Shown here: piece by piece, positions 1 to 7,527 of the stretch
Position numbering within the stretch: the stretch's first letter is position 1
How the letters are laid out: every line of letters begins with the position of its first letter
NCBI GenBank assembly: GCA_910578785.1
Contig: CAJTSJ010000021.1
Location: 1 to 48,970 of the forward strand
Source: an uncultured Muribaculum sp.
GTDB lineage: Bacteria > Bacteroidota > Bacteroidia > Bacteroidales > Muribaculaceae
Direction of reading: 5' to 3'
Length of the DNA stretch: 48,970 nt
Position numbers and translations under genes: made by a program
Notes under the pieces: generated by a model
The model's input: the letters and a program-made list of their open reading frames with translations, nothing else
Told to the model about the DNA's origin: nothing
Database searches by the model: none

Positions 1-54
1 TATTTCATGTATCTTCATTCATCGAAATTTTTGCACTTCGATTTTGAAAGTACA
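1..54. repeat. Left arm of a 54-bp perfect terminal inverted repeat
   Basis: The first 54 bases of the window equal the reverse complement of the last 54 bases. Position 55 is the first mismatch. The arm contains a small internal stem (ATCGAA at 21-26 pairing with TTCGAT at 37-42, 10-base loop). Bases 19-54 encode the last 11 residues and the stop of LigA, so this copy is coding. It may be a real dispersed or invertible repeat, or a repeat node at which an assembly stopped. The sequence alone does not decide. Confidence 0.9.
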
Positions 55-2070
55 AGCATTATTTGAGAGCATGCTAAGAAATGTTTCTTCATCGATAAGT
101 TGCACGCCAAGGCTTTTGGCCTTTTCGAGTTTCGATGGTCCCATATTCTCGCCTGCAAGTATAAAATCGGTCTTTTTTGAGACGGATCCGACATTCTTGC
201 CTCCGTATCGTTCAATCATCTCCTTATATTCATCACGCGAATGCATACTGAAAGTTCCGCTTATGACAATGGATTTACCAGCAAAAAGATTGCCTTGTCC
301 TGATTGGGCACTTTCGGGCATTGCCATCTGAAGTCCTGCATTCCGCAATCTGTCAACGATGACCCTGTTAACCGGATTGTTGAAATAATCAATGATGCTT
401 TGTGCTATTCGCGGTCCTATATCCTCAATTGCGCATAGAGTGTCGACATCGGCGCTTATGACTGCATCAATATTACGTAACGAACGAGCCACCTTTTTTG
501 AACTCGTTTCTCCAAGATATGGTATCGACAAAGCGTAAAGAACTCGGTCAAACGGGACCTGCTTTGATGCCTTGATACCTTCAAGCATTCGCTCAATGGT
601 TCGAGGTCCCATTCCCTGCAATTTAAGCATCGATTCACGGTGTCGGTCTAATTCATATAAGTCGGCGGGATCACATACCCAACCGTTTTTGTAAAGAATA
701 ACAGCCATTTCTTCCCCTATACCGTCGATATTCATCATGCGCCGACCGACAAAATGTTCAATTCTGCCGCTTATCTGCGGTGCACATCCGAATTTGTTGG
801 GACACATCCATGCGGCTTCTCCCTCCATGCGTACCAGTTTGGTGCCGCATACCGGACATGCTTTTACGAATTCCACTATGTTTGATCCGGGTTGACGCTG
901 AGCCATGTCCACTCCGGTAATCTTAGGTATAATCTCACCGCCTTTTTCTACATAAAGCATGTCGTCTTCATGAATGTCGAGTTGGCGTATGATGTCTTCA
1001 TTGTGGAGCGATGCACGCTTCACAATGGTCCCGGACAGCAGAACCGGCTCAAGATTGGCTACCGGTGTCACTACTCCGGTTCTTCCGACCTCGAACGATA
1101 CGAATTTCAACTTGGTCAGTGCCCGTTCGGCCTGAAATTTATATGCGGTGGCCCATCGGGGAGATTTTGCAGTGAATCCAAGATTCAGTTGTTGACGCAA
1201 ACTGTTGATTTTGAATACCAGTCCGTCAGTAGCCATAGGCAGTTCTTTACGTTTTACGTCCCAGTATTCAATGAATTCATCAACTTCTTTTATAGTAGTC
1301 ATCAGCGACATGACCGGCGCAATCTTAAATCCCCATGAACGTGCTGCCATCATGTTGTCATAATGATTGTCGGCAGGCAGATTGTCGCCAAGCAGATAAT
1401 AAAATACAGCATCAAGCCCGCGTCGCGCAACCTCAGCGGAATTTTGTAGTTTAAGAGTGCCGGCCGCGGCATTTCGAGGATTAGCAAACAGTGGCTCTTC
1501 ATTGAATTCTCGTTCGGCATTAAGGCGGTCGAATGCGTTCCAAGGCAATACTATCTCGCCCCTAATCTCAAACTCGTCGGGCCAGCCTTCACCCTGAAGC
1601 TGAAGTGGAATACTGCGTATAGTTATAACATTGTCAGTAACGACATCGCCCTGTGTGCCATCACCACGCGTTACCGCTCTGACCAGACGACCATGCTCGT
1701 AAGTCAGCGATATTGATGTGCCGTCATACTTCATTTCGCCGACAATTTGAAAAGGTTCACCCATCAATCCTTCATTGACGCGCCTGATAAAGTCTTCTAC
1801 TTCGGATATTGAATAGGTATTGCTCAGTGACAGCATTGAGCGTTTATGTACCCATTGGACAAAGCCTTTGGAAATGTCGCTGCCGACTCTATGAGTCGGG
1901 GAGTATGGATCGTCAAACTCGGGATGTGCCTGTTCGAGGCGTTCCAGCTCTTTCATCTTCATGTCAAAATCATAGTCAGAGATGGTCGGCTGATTTAATA
2001 CATAATAATTGTAATTATGTTTGTTGAGCTCTTTGCGAAGCTGATCTATTTGGCGTTTGGCAGTGTCCAT
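19..2070 (-). CDS. ligA: NAD-dependent DNA ligase LigA
   Basis: Seals nicks in duplex DNA during replication and repair, using NAD+ to adenylate the active-site lysine. The 683-residue protein is full length for the family. The N-terminal Ia domain is followed by the adenylation domain with KYDG at 114-117 (K114 is the nucleophile). Then come an OB fold, a four-cysteine zinc finger (C405, C408, C423, C429), helix-hairpin-helix repeats (about 440-580) and a BRCT domain (about 597-670). The start ATG at 2070 gives the usual MDTAKRQI-type Ia domain. The gene lies 156 bases downstream of groEL on the same strand, with a terminator between them, so it is probably transcribed separately; no TAnnTTTG box was found. 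Odd point: residues 673-683, past the end of the BRCT domain, are encoded entirely by the terminal inverted repeat, so the tail may not be the native C-terminus. Confidence 0.97.
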   Translation of the reverse strand: MDTAKRQIDQLRKELNKHNYNYYVLNQPTISDYDFDMKMKELERLEQAHPEFDDPYSPTHRVGSDISKGFVQWVHKRSMLSLSNTYSISEVEDFIRRVNEGLMGEPFQIVGEMKYDGTSISLTYEHGRLVRAVTRGDGTQGDVVTDNVITIRSIPLQLQGEGWPDEFEIRGEIVLPWNAFDRLNAEREFNEEPLFANPRNAAAGTLKLQNSAEVARRGLDAVFYYLLGDNLPADNHYDNMMAARSWGFKIAPVMSLMTTIKEVDEFIEYWDVKRKELPMATDGLVFKINSLRQQLNLGFTAKSPRWATAYKFQAERALTKLKFVSFEVGRTGVVTPVANLEPVLLSGTIVKRASLHNEDIIRQLDIHEDDMLYVEKGGEIIPKITGVDMAQRQPGSNIVEFVKACPVCGTKLVRMEGEAAWMCPNKFGCAPQISGRIEHFVGRRMMNIDGIGEEMAVILYKNGWVCDPADLYELDRHRESMLKLQGMGPRTIERMLEGIKASKQVPFDRVLYALSIPYLGETSSKKVARSLRNIDAVISADVDTLCAIEDIGPRIAQSIIDYFNNPVNRVIVDRLRNAGLQMAMPESAQSGQGNLFAGKSIVISGTFSMHSRDEYKEMIERYGGKNVGSVSKKTDFILAGENMGPSKLEKAKSLGVQLIDEETFLSMLSNNACTFKIEVQKFR

Positions 2071-2165
2071 TATGCAATGTAATTATATAAAGTGAATACC
2101 GGAAACGAATATAGCTATTTATTTCGAAATATATGGAGTTGTACCGCAAAAAATATCTGAAATGA

Positions 2166-2200
2166 GAAAAAGCTCCGGATATCATATCCGAAGCTTTTTC
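2166..2200 (-). terminator. Intrinsic terminator after groEL
   Basis: A 16-bp stem with one mismatch and a 3-base loop (2182-2184). Read on the minus strand it ends in a run of T, as expected for a rho-independent terminator 27 bases after the groEL stop. The outer pairs are A:T, so it could also work in the other direction. Confidence 0.85.
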
Positions 2201-2226
2201 TTATGGTTTTAGAGTCTGTGAACATT

Positions 2227-3864
2227 TTACATCATGCCACCCATTCCTCCCATACCGCCTGCAGGCATGGCGGGAGCAGGGTTGTCTTCCTTCTTTTCTG
2301 CAATTACGCATTCGGTAGTAAGGAACATTCCGGCAATGGAAGCTGCGTTTTCAAGAGCGACGCGTGTTACTTTGGCGGGATCGATAACACCAGTCTGGAA
2401 CAAGTGCTCGTACTCACCTGTGCGTGCATTATAGCCATAGTCGCCTTCGCTTTCCTTAATCTTCTGAATGACAACTGCACCTTCAACTCCGGCATTTGCG
2501 ACAATCTGACGCAAAGGCTCTTCGATGGCACGTTTAATTATGGCGATACCGGTATTTTCGTCGTCGTTGTCACCCTTAAGGTTCTCCAACGAGCTGATGC
2601 TGCGGATATATGCCACACCGCCACCGGGGACAATACCTTCCGCTATTGCCGCGCGTGTTGCGCTTAATGCATCGTCTACGCGGTCTTTCTTCTCCTTCAT
2701 CTCTACTTCCGAAGGAGCACCGATATGGAGTACAGCTACACCTCCGGCAAGCTTGGCCAGACGTTCGTGCAACTTCTCCTTATCATAGTCACTGGTAGAA
2801 GTCTCAATCTGAGCCTTAATCTGGGCAACACGATTAGCAATAGACTCCTTGCTTCCTGCGCCGTTGACAATTGTAGTATTTTCCTTATTTACAGTGATAG
2901 TCTCAGCTTGACCAAGGTAATCAATAGTAGCGGCCTCAAGATTCATGCCCTTCTCCTGTGAGATGACAGTGCCGCCGGTAAGAACTGCGATGTCCTCAAG
3001 CATTTCCTTACGGCGGTCGCCGAATCCAGGAGCTTTGACTGCGCAAATCTTAAGAGAACCGCGGAGACGGTTGACAACGAGAGTGGCAAGAGCCTCCTGG
3101 TCAACATCTTCTGCAATGATAAGCAACGGACGTCCACTCTGTGCGGTTGCCTCCAGGATAGGCAGCATTTCCTTTAGAGAAGATATCTTCTTGTCATAGA
3201 TAAGTACATATGGATGATCCATTTCGCACTCCATCTTCTCAGTATTGGTTACGAAGTAGGGTGATATGTAACCTCGGTCAAACTGCATGCCTTCCACTAT
3301 GTCTACAGTGGTTTCAGTTCCCTTAGCCTCGTCGACGGTTATCACACCTTCTTTCTTTACCTTGCGCATTGCTTCTGCTATAAGTTTGCCGATTTCGGCA
3401 TCATTATTTGCAGATACACGGGCAACGTCTTCAATCTTCTTCAGGTCATCGCCAACTTCTTCAGCCTGCGACTTAATATTTTCAACTACGGCGGCAACAG
3501 CCTTGTCAATACCGCGTTTGATATCCATAGGATTTGCTCCAGCGGCAACGTTCTTAAGGCCTACGTTTATGATAGCCTGGGCAAGAACGGTCGCCGTAGT
3601 AGTACCGTCACCGGCGTCATCACCGGTCTTCGATGCAACTTCTTTCACCAGCTGAGCTCCCATATTCTGGAAGGGATCTTCAAGCTCAACTTCGCGGGCT
3701 ACACTGACACCATCTTTAGTAATGTGTGGAGCTCCAAATTTTTTATCGATAATCACATTGCGACCTTTCGGGCCGAGAGTTACTTTTACGGCATCGGCCA
3801 AAGCGTCAACGCCCTTTTTAAGTTCTTCACGAGCTTTAATGTCGAATTTTATTTCTTTTGCCAT
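2227..3864 (-). CDS. groL: Chaperonin GroEL (Hsp60)
   Basis: Large subunit of the ATP-driven double-ring chaperonin, which folds cytosolic proteins inside a GroES-capped chamber. It has 545 residues, the family norm. The N-terminus MAKEIKFD leads into GPKGRNV (31-37). The ATP-site GDGTTTAT motif is at 85-92. The flexible C-terminal tail ends in the usual Gly-Met repeats (GGMGGMM). It is the second gene of a groES-groEL operon with a 13-base gap and is followed by a strong hairpin terminator. It would be driven by the region upstream of groES. No anomaly was seen. Confidence 0.99.
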   Translation of the reverse strand: MAKEIKFDIKAREELKKGVDALADAVKVTLGPKGRNVIIDKKFGAPHITKDGVSVAREVELEDPFQNMGAQLVKEVASKTGDDAGDGTTTATVLAQAIINVGLKNVAAGANPMDIKRGIDKAVAAVVENIKSQAEEVGDDLKKIEDVARVSANNDAEIGKLIAEAMRKVKKEGVITVDEAKGTETTVDIVEGMQFDRGYISPYFVTNTEKMECEMDHPYVLIYDKKISSLKEMLPILEATAQSGRPLLIIAEDVDQEALATLVVNRLRGSLKICAVKAPGFGDRRKEMLEDIAVLTGGTVISQEKGMNLEAATIDYLGQAETITVNKENTTIVNGAGSKESIANRVAQIKAQIETSTSDYDKEKLHERLAKLAGGVAVLHIGAPSEVEMKEKKDRVDDALSATRAAIAEGIVPGGGVAYIRSISSLENLKGDNDDENTGIAIIKRAIEEPLRQIVANAGVEGAVVIQKIKESEGDYGYNARTGEYEHLFQTGVIDPAKVTRVALENAASIAGMFLTTECVIAEKKEDNPAPAMPAGGMGGMGGMM

Positions 3865-3877
3865 GATTATAATTGCT

Positions 3878-4153
3878 TTAATCGTTGATTATTGCCAAAA
3901 TGTCAGATTGACGCATGATGAGAAGTTTCTCTCCATCAAGTTCTATTTCTGTACCGGCATATTTGCCGAACATAACTATATCATTAACTTTCACTACCAT
4001 CTCCTCGTCCTTGGTACCGTTGCCTACTGCCAATACTGTGCCACGAAGAGGCTTTTCTTTAGCAGAATCGGGAATTATAATACCTGAGAGGGTCTTTTCT
4101 TCAGCAGGAGTGGGCTTAATCAACACTCTATCTGCCAATGGTTTAATATTCAT
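3878..4153 (-). CDS. groS: Co-chaperonin GroES (Hsp10)
   Basis: Heptameric lid of the GroEL chamber. The 91-residue protein begins MNIKPLADRVLIKP, the classic N-terminus. It carries the mobile loop (EKTLSGIIIPDSA, about 19-31), which docks on GroEL, and the RGTVLAVGNG strand. It ends in the usual terminal segment (MRQSDILAI). It is the first gene of the operon with groEL. I found no CIRCE element (TTAGCACTC-N9-GAGTGCTAA), so HrcA-type control is not supported. A sigma-54-like or palindromic site lies about 67 bases upstream and is listed separately. Confidence 0.98.
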   Translation of the reverse strand: MNIKPLADRVLIKPTPAEEKTLSGIIIPDSAKEKPLRGTVLAVGNGTKDEEMVVKVNDIVMFGKYAGTEIELDGEKLLIMRQSDILAIIND

Positions 4154-4218
4154 GATTTTATGACTTTAAAATTAATGTTGTATATTCTAAATTTGGATAT
4201 TAAATCCAATGATTAACT

Positions 4219-4235
4219 AAGCACATTCCGTGCCA
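4219..4235 (-). promoter_or_regulatory. Possible sigma-54-type promoter or palindromic operator of groESL
   Basis: On the minus strand the bases TGGCACGGAATGTGCTT contain GG and GC separated by exactly 10 bases. They differ from the sigma-54 consensus TGGCACG-N4-TTGCW by one base. The same bases also form the inverted repeat GCAC-N5-GTGC, so an operator is an equal reading. No TAnnTTTG box is present in the 200-base leader. A predicted start would leave a leader of about 57 bases before groES. Confidence 0.35.
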
Positions 4236-4353
4236 ATTCACATTTCCGTCACACAAAAGGACAAATTGTCACCTTTACATGTCACTAAAGACTATAACAC
4301 ATAAGCCGGCTGTCTGTTTAGCGGAATGCTAATAAATTTATTCGATCGGAAGT

Positions 4354-5631
4354 TTATAAATCTGTCCAAAGCTGTTTGTCAATTGGAAGACAGCGCTGTA
4401 GATAGTCCTTCGCCACCCCCCATTCAACATAAATATTCTCATTTCCGGGAATCAGCGGGGTGGGGACTTCGTTAAGTTCGGCTCGTACATAATAACGGCC
4501 TCTCTTACTCTTAAATATTACTAATTGAAGATTAGAAGCCATTGGTACAACATGGAAATTGCGCCAGTGAAGTCCAACCGAATCAAAATAATTAGTCAAG
4601 TAATAACATCCTTTTAAATGCATTAGCGACAGTAGCGGCATTAAAGTCTCTGCATGGCCAAAACGGAGCTGGACATATTCATTTGACTTGCCGCTGATTA
4701 CATCGTCAGTCGTTGTTATCAGATTAATCAGCAAGTCGGTGGTTATGTCTGCCGGGACTGTTGATACTGTATTGGCAGTGCGTTCAAGATACTGCCCAAG
4801 ATTATTACAAGCCCAAAGCTTATTGTATTCTTCAGGCGTAAAGTATGATGGAAGTTCGTTGCTTAATCCGATGGCACTCATTCCTGACAAGAAGCCATAC
4901 ATAGTCTGTGACAGATCTATTGCCTCATCTTTTGAAATATCAAATTTTTCGCCTAAAACCCTTGTTACCGGAGCAACTGGAACGTTCTCAGTCAAATAGC
5001 TCCTATAGACACTTTCATATGGTTCAGTTTTGCGATAGTCAATGTAGTCTTGGTCCAAATCAAAGGGTCTAACGAGAGGTGAATTCTGTCGGCCCGAATT
5101 GGTGTAAATTTTTACCTTATTATTAAGTCGTGCCAATTGGTGTGTGAATGAGTACATACTCATGATACAACGTGGCGCATAAGATGATAATGCCGCAACT
5201 TTTCCCTGTGTGAATATACCGGGATACCTTAAATACATTCTTGACGCGATACCCCGCTGTTCAGCCATCCCAAGAGAATCAAGTGCTCCCCACTTACGGT
5301 CACTTATAGCAATTACATAATCAACCAAGCTAAGCAGCTTTTTACCATCAGGTGTTATAGTTTTCGCGGAATCTGCTTTTAACAGAAACGTTTTCAATTT
5401 ATTGGAACGCTTAGCAGATGATGCGTATCTGGCGCCGTGGCGTCCGACATGATTTATCATAACTGGAGACAGCGAATCAGGAAACGCCGTAAGCACTGGA
5501 TCTACAGCAGGATAGGGCATAGCGCTACCTTGGCATTGATCGGCAGAATAGTTGGTAGAAGTCGGATTTATTGCCGTGGCTGTTACCGCAACACTAAAAA
5601 AAATGGCAAAAGATAGAGTCTGTAATTTCAT
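4354..5631 (-). CDS. Secreted histidine-acid phosphatase, MINPP/phytase-like
   Basis: Predicted to cleave phosphate monoesters outside the cytoplasm, possibly inositol phosphates. The branch-2 histidine phosphatase signature RHGARY is at 64-69 (H65 forms the phospho-His intermediate) and the proton-donor motif HAE is at 326-328. A signal peptide covers about residues 1-20. At 425 residues the size fits the MINPP family seen in gut Bacteroidales. I start it at the ATG at 5631: the longer frame begins at a TTG (5655) that lies inside the -7 box at 5653-5660. It diverges from the TPR gene at 5670 with only 38 bases between start codons. Phytase activity is inferred; a general acid phosphatase is possible. 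Confidence 0.85.
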   Translation of the reverse strand: MKLQTLSFAIFFSVAVTATAINPTSTNYSADQCQGSAMPYPAVDPVLTAFPDSLSPVMINHVGRHGARYASSAKRSNKLKTFLLKADSAKTITPDGKKLLSLVDYVIAISDRKWGALDSLGMAEQRGIASRMYLRYPGIFTQGKVAALSSYAPRCIMSMYSFTHQLARLNNKVKIYTNSGRQNSPLVRPFDLDQDYIDYRKTEPYESVYRSYLTENVPVAPVTRVLGEKFDISKDEAIDLSQTMYGFLSGMSAIGLSNELPSYFTPEEYNKLWACNNLGQYLERTANTVSTVPADITTDLLINLITTTDDVISGKSNEYVQLRFGHAETLMPLLSLMHLKGCYYLTNYFDSVGLHWRNFHVVPMASNLQLVIFKSKRGRYYVRAELNEVPTPLIPGNENIYVEWGVAKDYLQRCLPIDKQLWTDL

Positions 5632-5638
5632 TTGTTTA

Positions 5639-5646
5639 TATTTTTG
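5639..5646 (+). promoter_or_regulatory. -7 box (TATTTTTG) for the TPR gene at 5670
   Basis: An exact match to TAnnTTTG, about 24 bases before the ATG. No TTG lies at the expected -33 position. It interlocks with the opposite-strand box at 5653-5660. Confidence 0.55.
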
Positions 5647-5652
5647 CAGTCC

Positions 5653-5660
5653 CAAAAGTA
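5653..5660 (-). promoter_or_regulatory. -7 box (TACTTTTG) for the phosphatase gene
   Basis: An exact match to TAnnTTTG on the minus strand, about 22 bases before the ATG at 5631. No clear -33 element was seen. The box lies within the region that would be transcribed from the divergent plus-strand promoter. Confidence 0.55.
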
Positions 5661-5669
5661 AGATAAAAA

Positions 5670-5942
5670 ATGGACATTATTAAAAAAAATTCACATATTA
5701 TTAATAATAACAATACTGGTAACTCTATTGTTGAATTATCGAAAATGATTGAAGCCGATGGTTCGTGTTGGCAGGCTTACATGGAAAGAGGCAAGCATTA
5801 CTGGAGAGAAGGAGACTTTAAGAGCGCGCTCAATGATTACATTATTGCTGATAGTCTTAACCCCAACAGCACGCCAAGGGAGCTTATAGAACATACGCTT
5901 GAGATTATACAATTTAGAAATAACGATATTCTTAACCCTTAA
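5670..5942 (+). CDS. Small cytoplasmic TPR protein
   Basis: A 90-residue protein with no signal peptide. Residues about 33-66 form a clear tetratricopeptide unit (AYMERGKHYWREGDFKSAL then DYIIADSLNPNS). The C-terminal helix IIQFRNNDILNP resembles the ending of short TPR proteins common in Bacteroides. TPRs are protein-protein docking modules and the partner is unknown. It diverges from the secreted phosphatase, and the two promoters appear to overlap. Transcription continues toward an empty 240-base region. Confidence 0.8.
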   Translation: MDIIKKNSHIINNNNTGNSIVELSKMIEADGSCWQAYMERGKHYWREGDFKSALNDYIIADSLNPNSTPRELIEHTLEIIQFRNNDILNP

Positions 5943-6102
5943 GCCAAATTTATTTGCCATTTTCATTGAAATTACAGCAAATATATTGCAGCGCAATCAT
6001 AATAATTCTAAAAATAGGAGATTGCATTTGCTTAAAATCATCTATGTAAAGTTTTTAAGATAAAAAATATATTAAAAAGTTAACATCATATCTTCTTTTT
6101 TG

Positions 6103-6110
6103 TAAATTTG
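6103..6110 (+). promoter_or_regulatory. -7 box (TAAATTTG) for the 61-residue gene
   Basis: An exact TAnnTTTG match about 77 bases before the ATG at 6187, followed by CA as in many of these promoters. The -33 position reads TTA, one base from TTG. Confidence 0.55.
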
Positions 6111-6186
6111 CATATGTTTTCTGGTATCTGTTTAAACGACACCAAATTTTATTAAGTTAATTGTGCTATTAGATTTAGGCGAAATT

Positions 6187-6372
6187 ATGGAAAACTTTGC
6201 AAAGAAAAGAGGCGGAAGACGTCCAGGAGCAGGAAGAAAGAAGTCAACAGTAAAGCGTTACGGCTTCAATGCGCCTGCACCTGTACATGCGGTTCTACAG
6301 CAAGTGGACAGCATTACTGATTTTATCTGTGAAGCTGTTCTTAAGCACGGGCAGGACAAGGGCTTGTGTTAA
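6187..6372 (+). CDS. Tiny Arg-rich, ribbon-helix-helix-like DNA-binding protein (hypothetical)
   Basis: A 61-residue protein. The head holds a basic glycine-rich segment, KRGGRRPGAGRKK (about 6-18), of the type that contacts the DNA minor groove. A short body (RYGFNAPAPVHAVLQQVDSITDFICEAV) resembles a ribbon-helix-helix fold: one strand, then two helices. I choose the ATG at 6187 over an upstream in-frame GTG (6163), because the family-like text starts here and ATG is preferred. No toxin or partner gene adjoins it, so an antitoxin role is not supported. It is followed by a 22-bp RNA hairpin. The function is unknown; RHH membership is my reading, not proven. Confidence 0.65.
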   Translation: MENFAKKRGGRRPGAGRKKSTVKRYGFNAPAPVHAVLQQVDSITDFICEAVLKHGQDKGLC

Positions 6373-6394
6373 GATTAACTTAAGCATGTAGACA

Positions 6395-6442
6395 GTTATC
6401 GAGAAGGAGGGTGAACTTAGGTTTGTCCTCCTTCTCGATAAC
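6395..6442 (+). repeat. Long perfect hairpin, RNA-type, after the 61-residue gene
   Basis: Sixteen perfect base pairs (6395-6410 with 6427-6442) continue inward as six more pairs when read as plus-strand RNA (three G:U, then A:U, A:U, C:G). They close on the tetraloop UUAG at 6417-6420. The complementary strand would have A:C mismatches at the three G:U positions, so the structure favours plus-strand RNA. No T-run follows, so it is not a standard terminator. It could be an RNA-stabilising end, an RNase III site or a small RNA. Confidence 0.8.
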
Positions 6443-6460
6443 GGTAATATCGTGTTTTCG

Positions 6461-6468
6461 TATATTTG
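6461..6468 (+). promoter_or_regulatory. -7 box (TATATTTG) for the HAD phosphatase gene
   Basis: An exact TAnnTTTG match followed by CA, about 57 bases before the ATG at 6525. No TTG at -33. It starts 19 bases after the 22-bp hairpin, so the two genes are likely separate transcripts. Confidence 0.6.
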
Positions 6469-6524
6469 CAGAGGCAGGCATAGTGTAGTACGGAATTGTT
6501 AATTAGGAGAAAAATGCGTAGTTT

Positions 6525-7322
6525 ATGAAAAATTCAACCAAGCGTGCGCTTTTTTTTGATATAGATGGTACTTTGGTAAGCTTCAATACTCATAAAGTGC
6601 CGGAATCGACGGTTGAAGCCTTGCGCAAGGCAAAATCCAACGGGAATTTCATATTTATATCAACAGGTCGTCCTTACGTGATAATCAACAACTTGAAAGA
6701 GCTTCAAGATGCAGGATTAATCGACGGATATGTCACTATGAACGGAGCTTACTGTTTTATCGGCGAAAAAGTTCTCTTCAAAAGTGCAATACCTCATAGC
6801 GAAGTGGAATTAATGGCAGAAATTGCCGAAAGGGAAGGGTATCCGTCGATTTTCGTATCTGAAAACAGCATGAAGGTATGCATACCGGATGAGGAGGTGC
6901 GTCATATTTTTTACGATTTTCTACACATAGACAAAATGCCTGAAACTACATTCTCAGAAGCAATCAAATCTGAGATTTATCAAATGACTGTATTTTTCAA
7001 GGAAGATGTTGAGCTGGAGATATCACAACAACTTCCAAGCTGTGAGTTTAACCGCTGGTATCCGACATTTGTTGATTTAACTGCAAAAGGCAATACCAAG
7101 GCTCATGGCATAAGGGTTATGGCTGAGTATTGCGGAGTAGCGATGAAGGACACGGTAGCATTTGGAGATGGAGGTAATGATATTCCCATGTTGATTGAAG
7201 CCGGAATCGGAGTTGCAATGGGAAATGCATCCGGCAATGTTAAAAATGTGGCCGACTATGTTACAACATCTGTAGATGAAGATGGAATTCAAAATGCTTT
7301 AATTGGATTAGGAATTATATAG
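6525..7322 (+). CDS. Cof-type HAD-superfamily sugar/nucleotide phosphatase
   Basis: A cytoplasmic Mg2+-dependent phosphatase of the HAD-IIB (Cof/YbiV) type with 265 residues. Motif I is FFDIDGT, with nucleophile D12 and D14. Motif II is ISTGRP (about 45-50). Motif III has K188. Motif IV is GDGGND (214-219). A mixed cap domain lies between motifs II and III (about 85-180). The substrate cannot be read from sequence; related enzymes act on sugar phosphates, FMN or PLP. A four-codon reading frame with its own Shine-Dalgarno-like AGGAG ends by overlapping this ATG. Confidence 0.92.
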   Translation: MKNSTKRALFFDIDGTLVSFNTHKVPESTVEALRKAKSNGNFIFISTGRPYVIINNLKELQDAGLIDGYVTMNGAYCFIGEKVLFKSAIPHSEVELMAEIAEREGYPSIFVSENSMKVCIPDEEVRHIFYDFLHIDKMPETTFSEAIKSEIYQMTVFFKEDVELEISQQLPSCEFNRWYPTFVDLTAKGNTKAHGIRVMAEYCGVAMKDTVAFGDGGNDIPMLIEAGIGVAMGNASGNVKNVADYVTTSVDEDGIQNALIGLGII

Positions 7323-7527
7323 CGTCACACATTGGATCCCAATTAATCCACGGAGTGGGCCTATAGTCCAGATTGTGTTCTTGCATAATTTAACATAATG
7401 TATATTATGGGAAATATTTAGAATATTCAAATGCTCTGAAAATTTGTTATTTCCAAAACTTTTGTCACAGCAACGCGTTTAAGTCATATACAAAATTTGG
7501 AAACACTGAATTAAAACATTATTTAAT

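Noticed and set aside
4154..4353. CIRCE/HrcA operator before groESL
   Set aside because: No TTAGCACTC-N9-GAGTGCTAA match was found in the leader.
6163..6186. GTG start for the 61-residue gene
   Set aside because: The in-frame ATG at 6187 is better placed and starts where the basic head begins; the extra eight residues add no domain.
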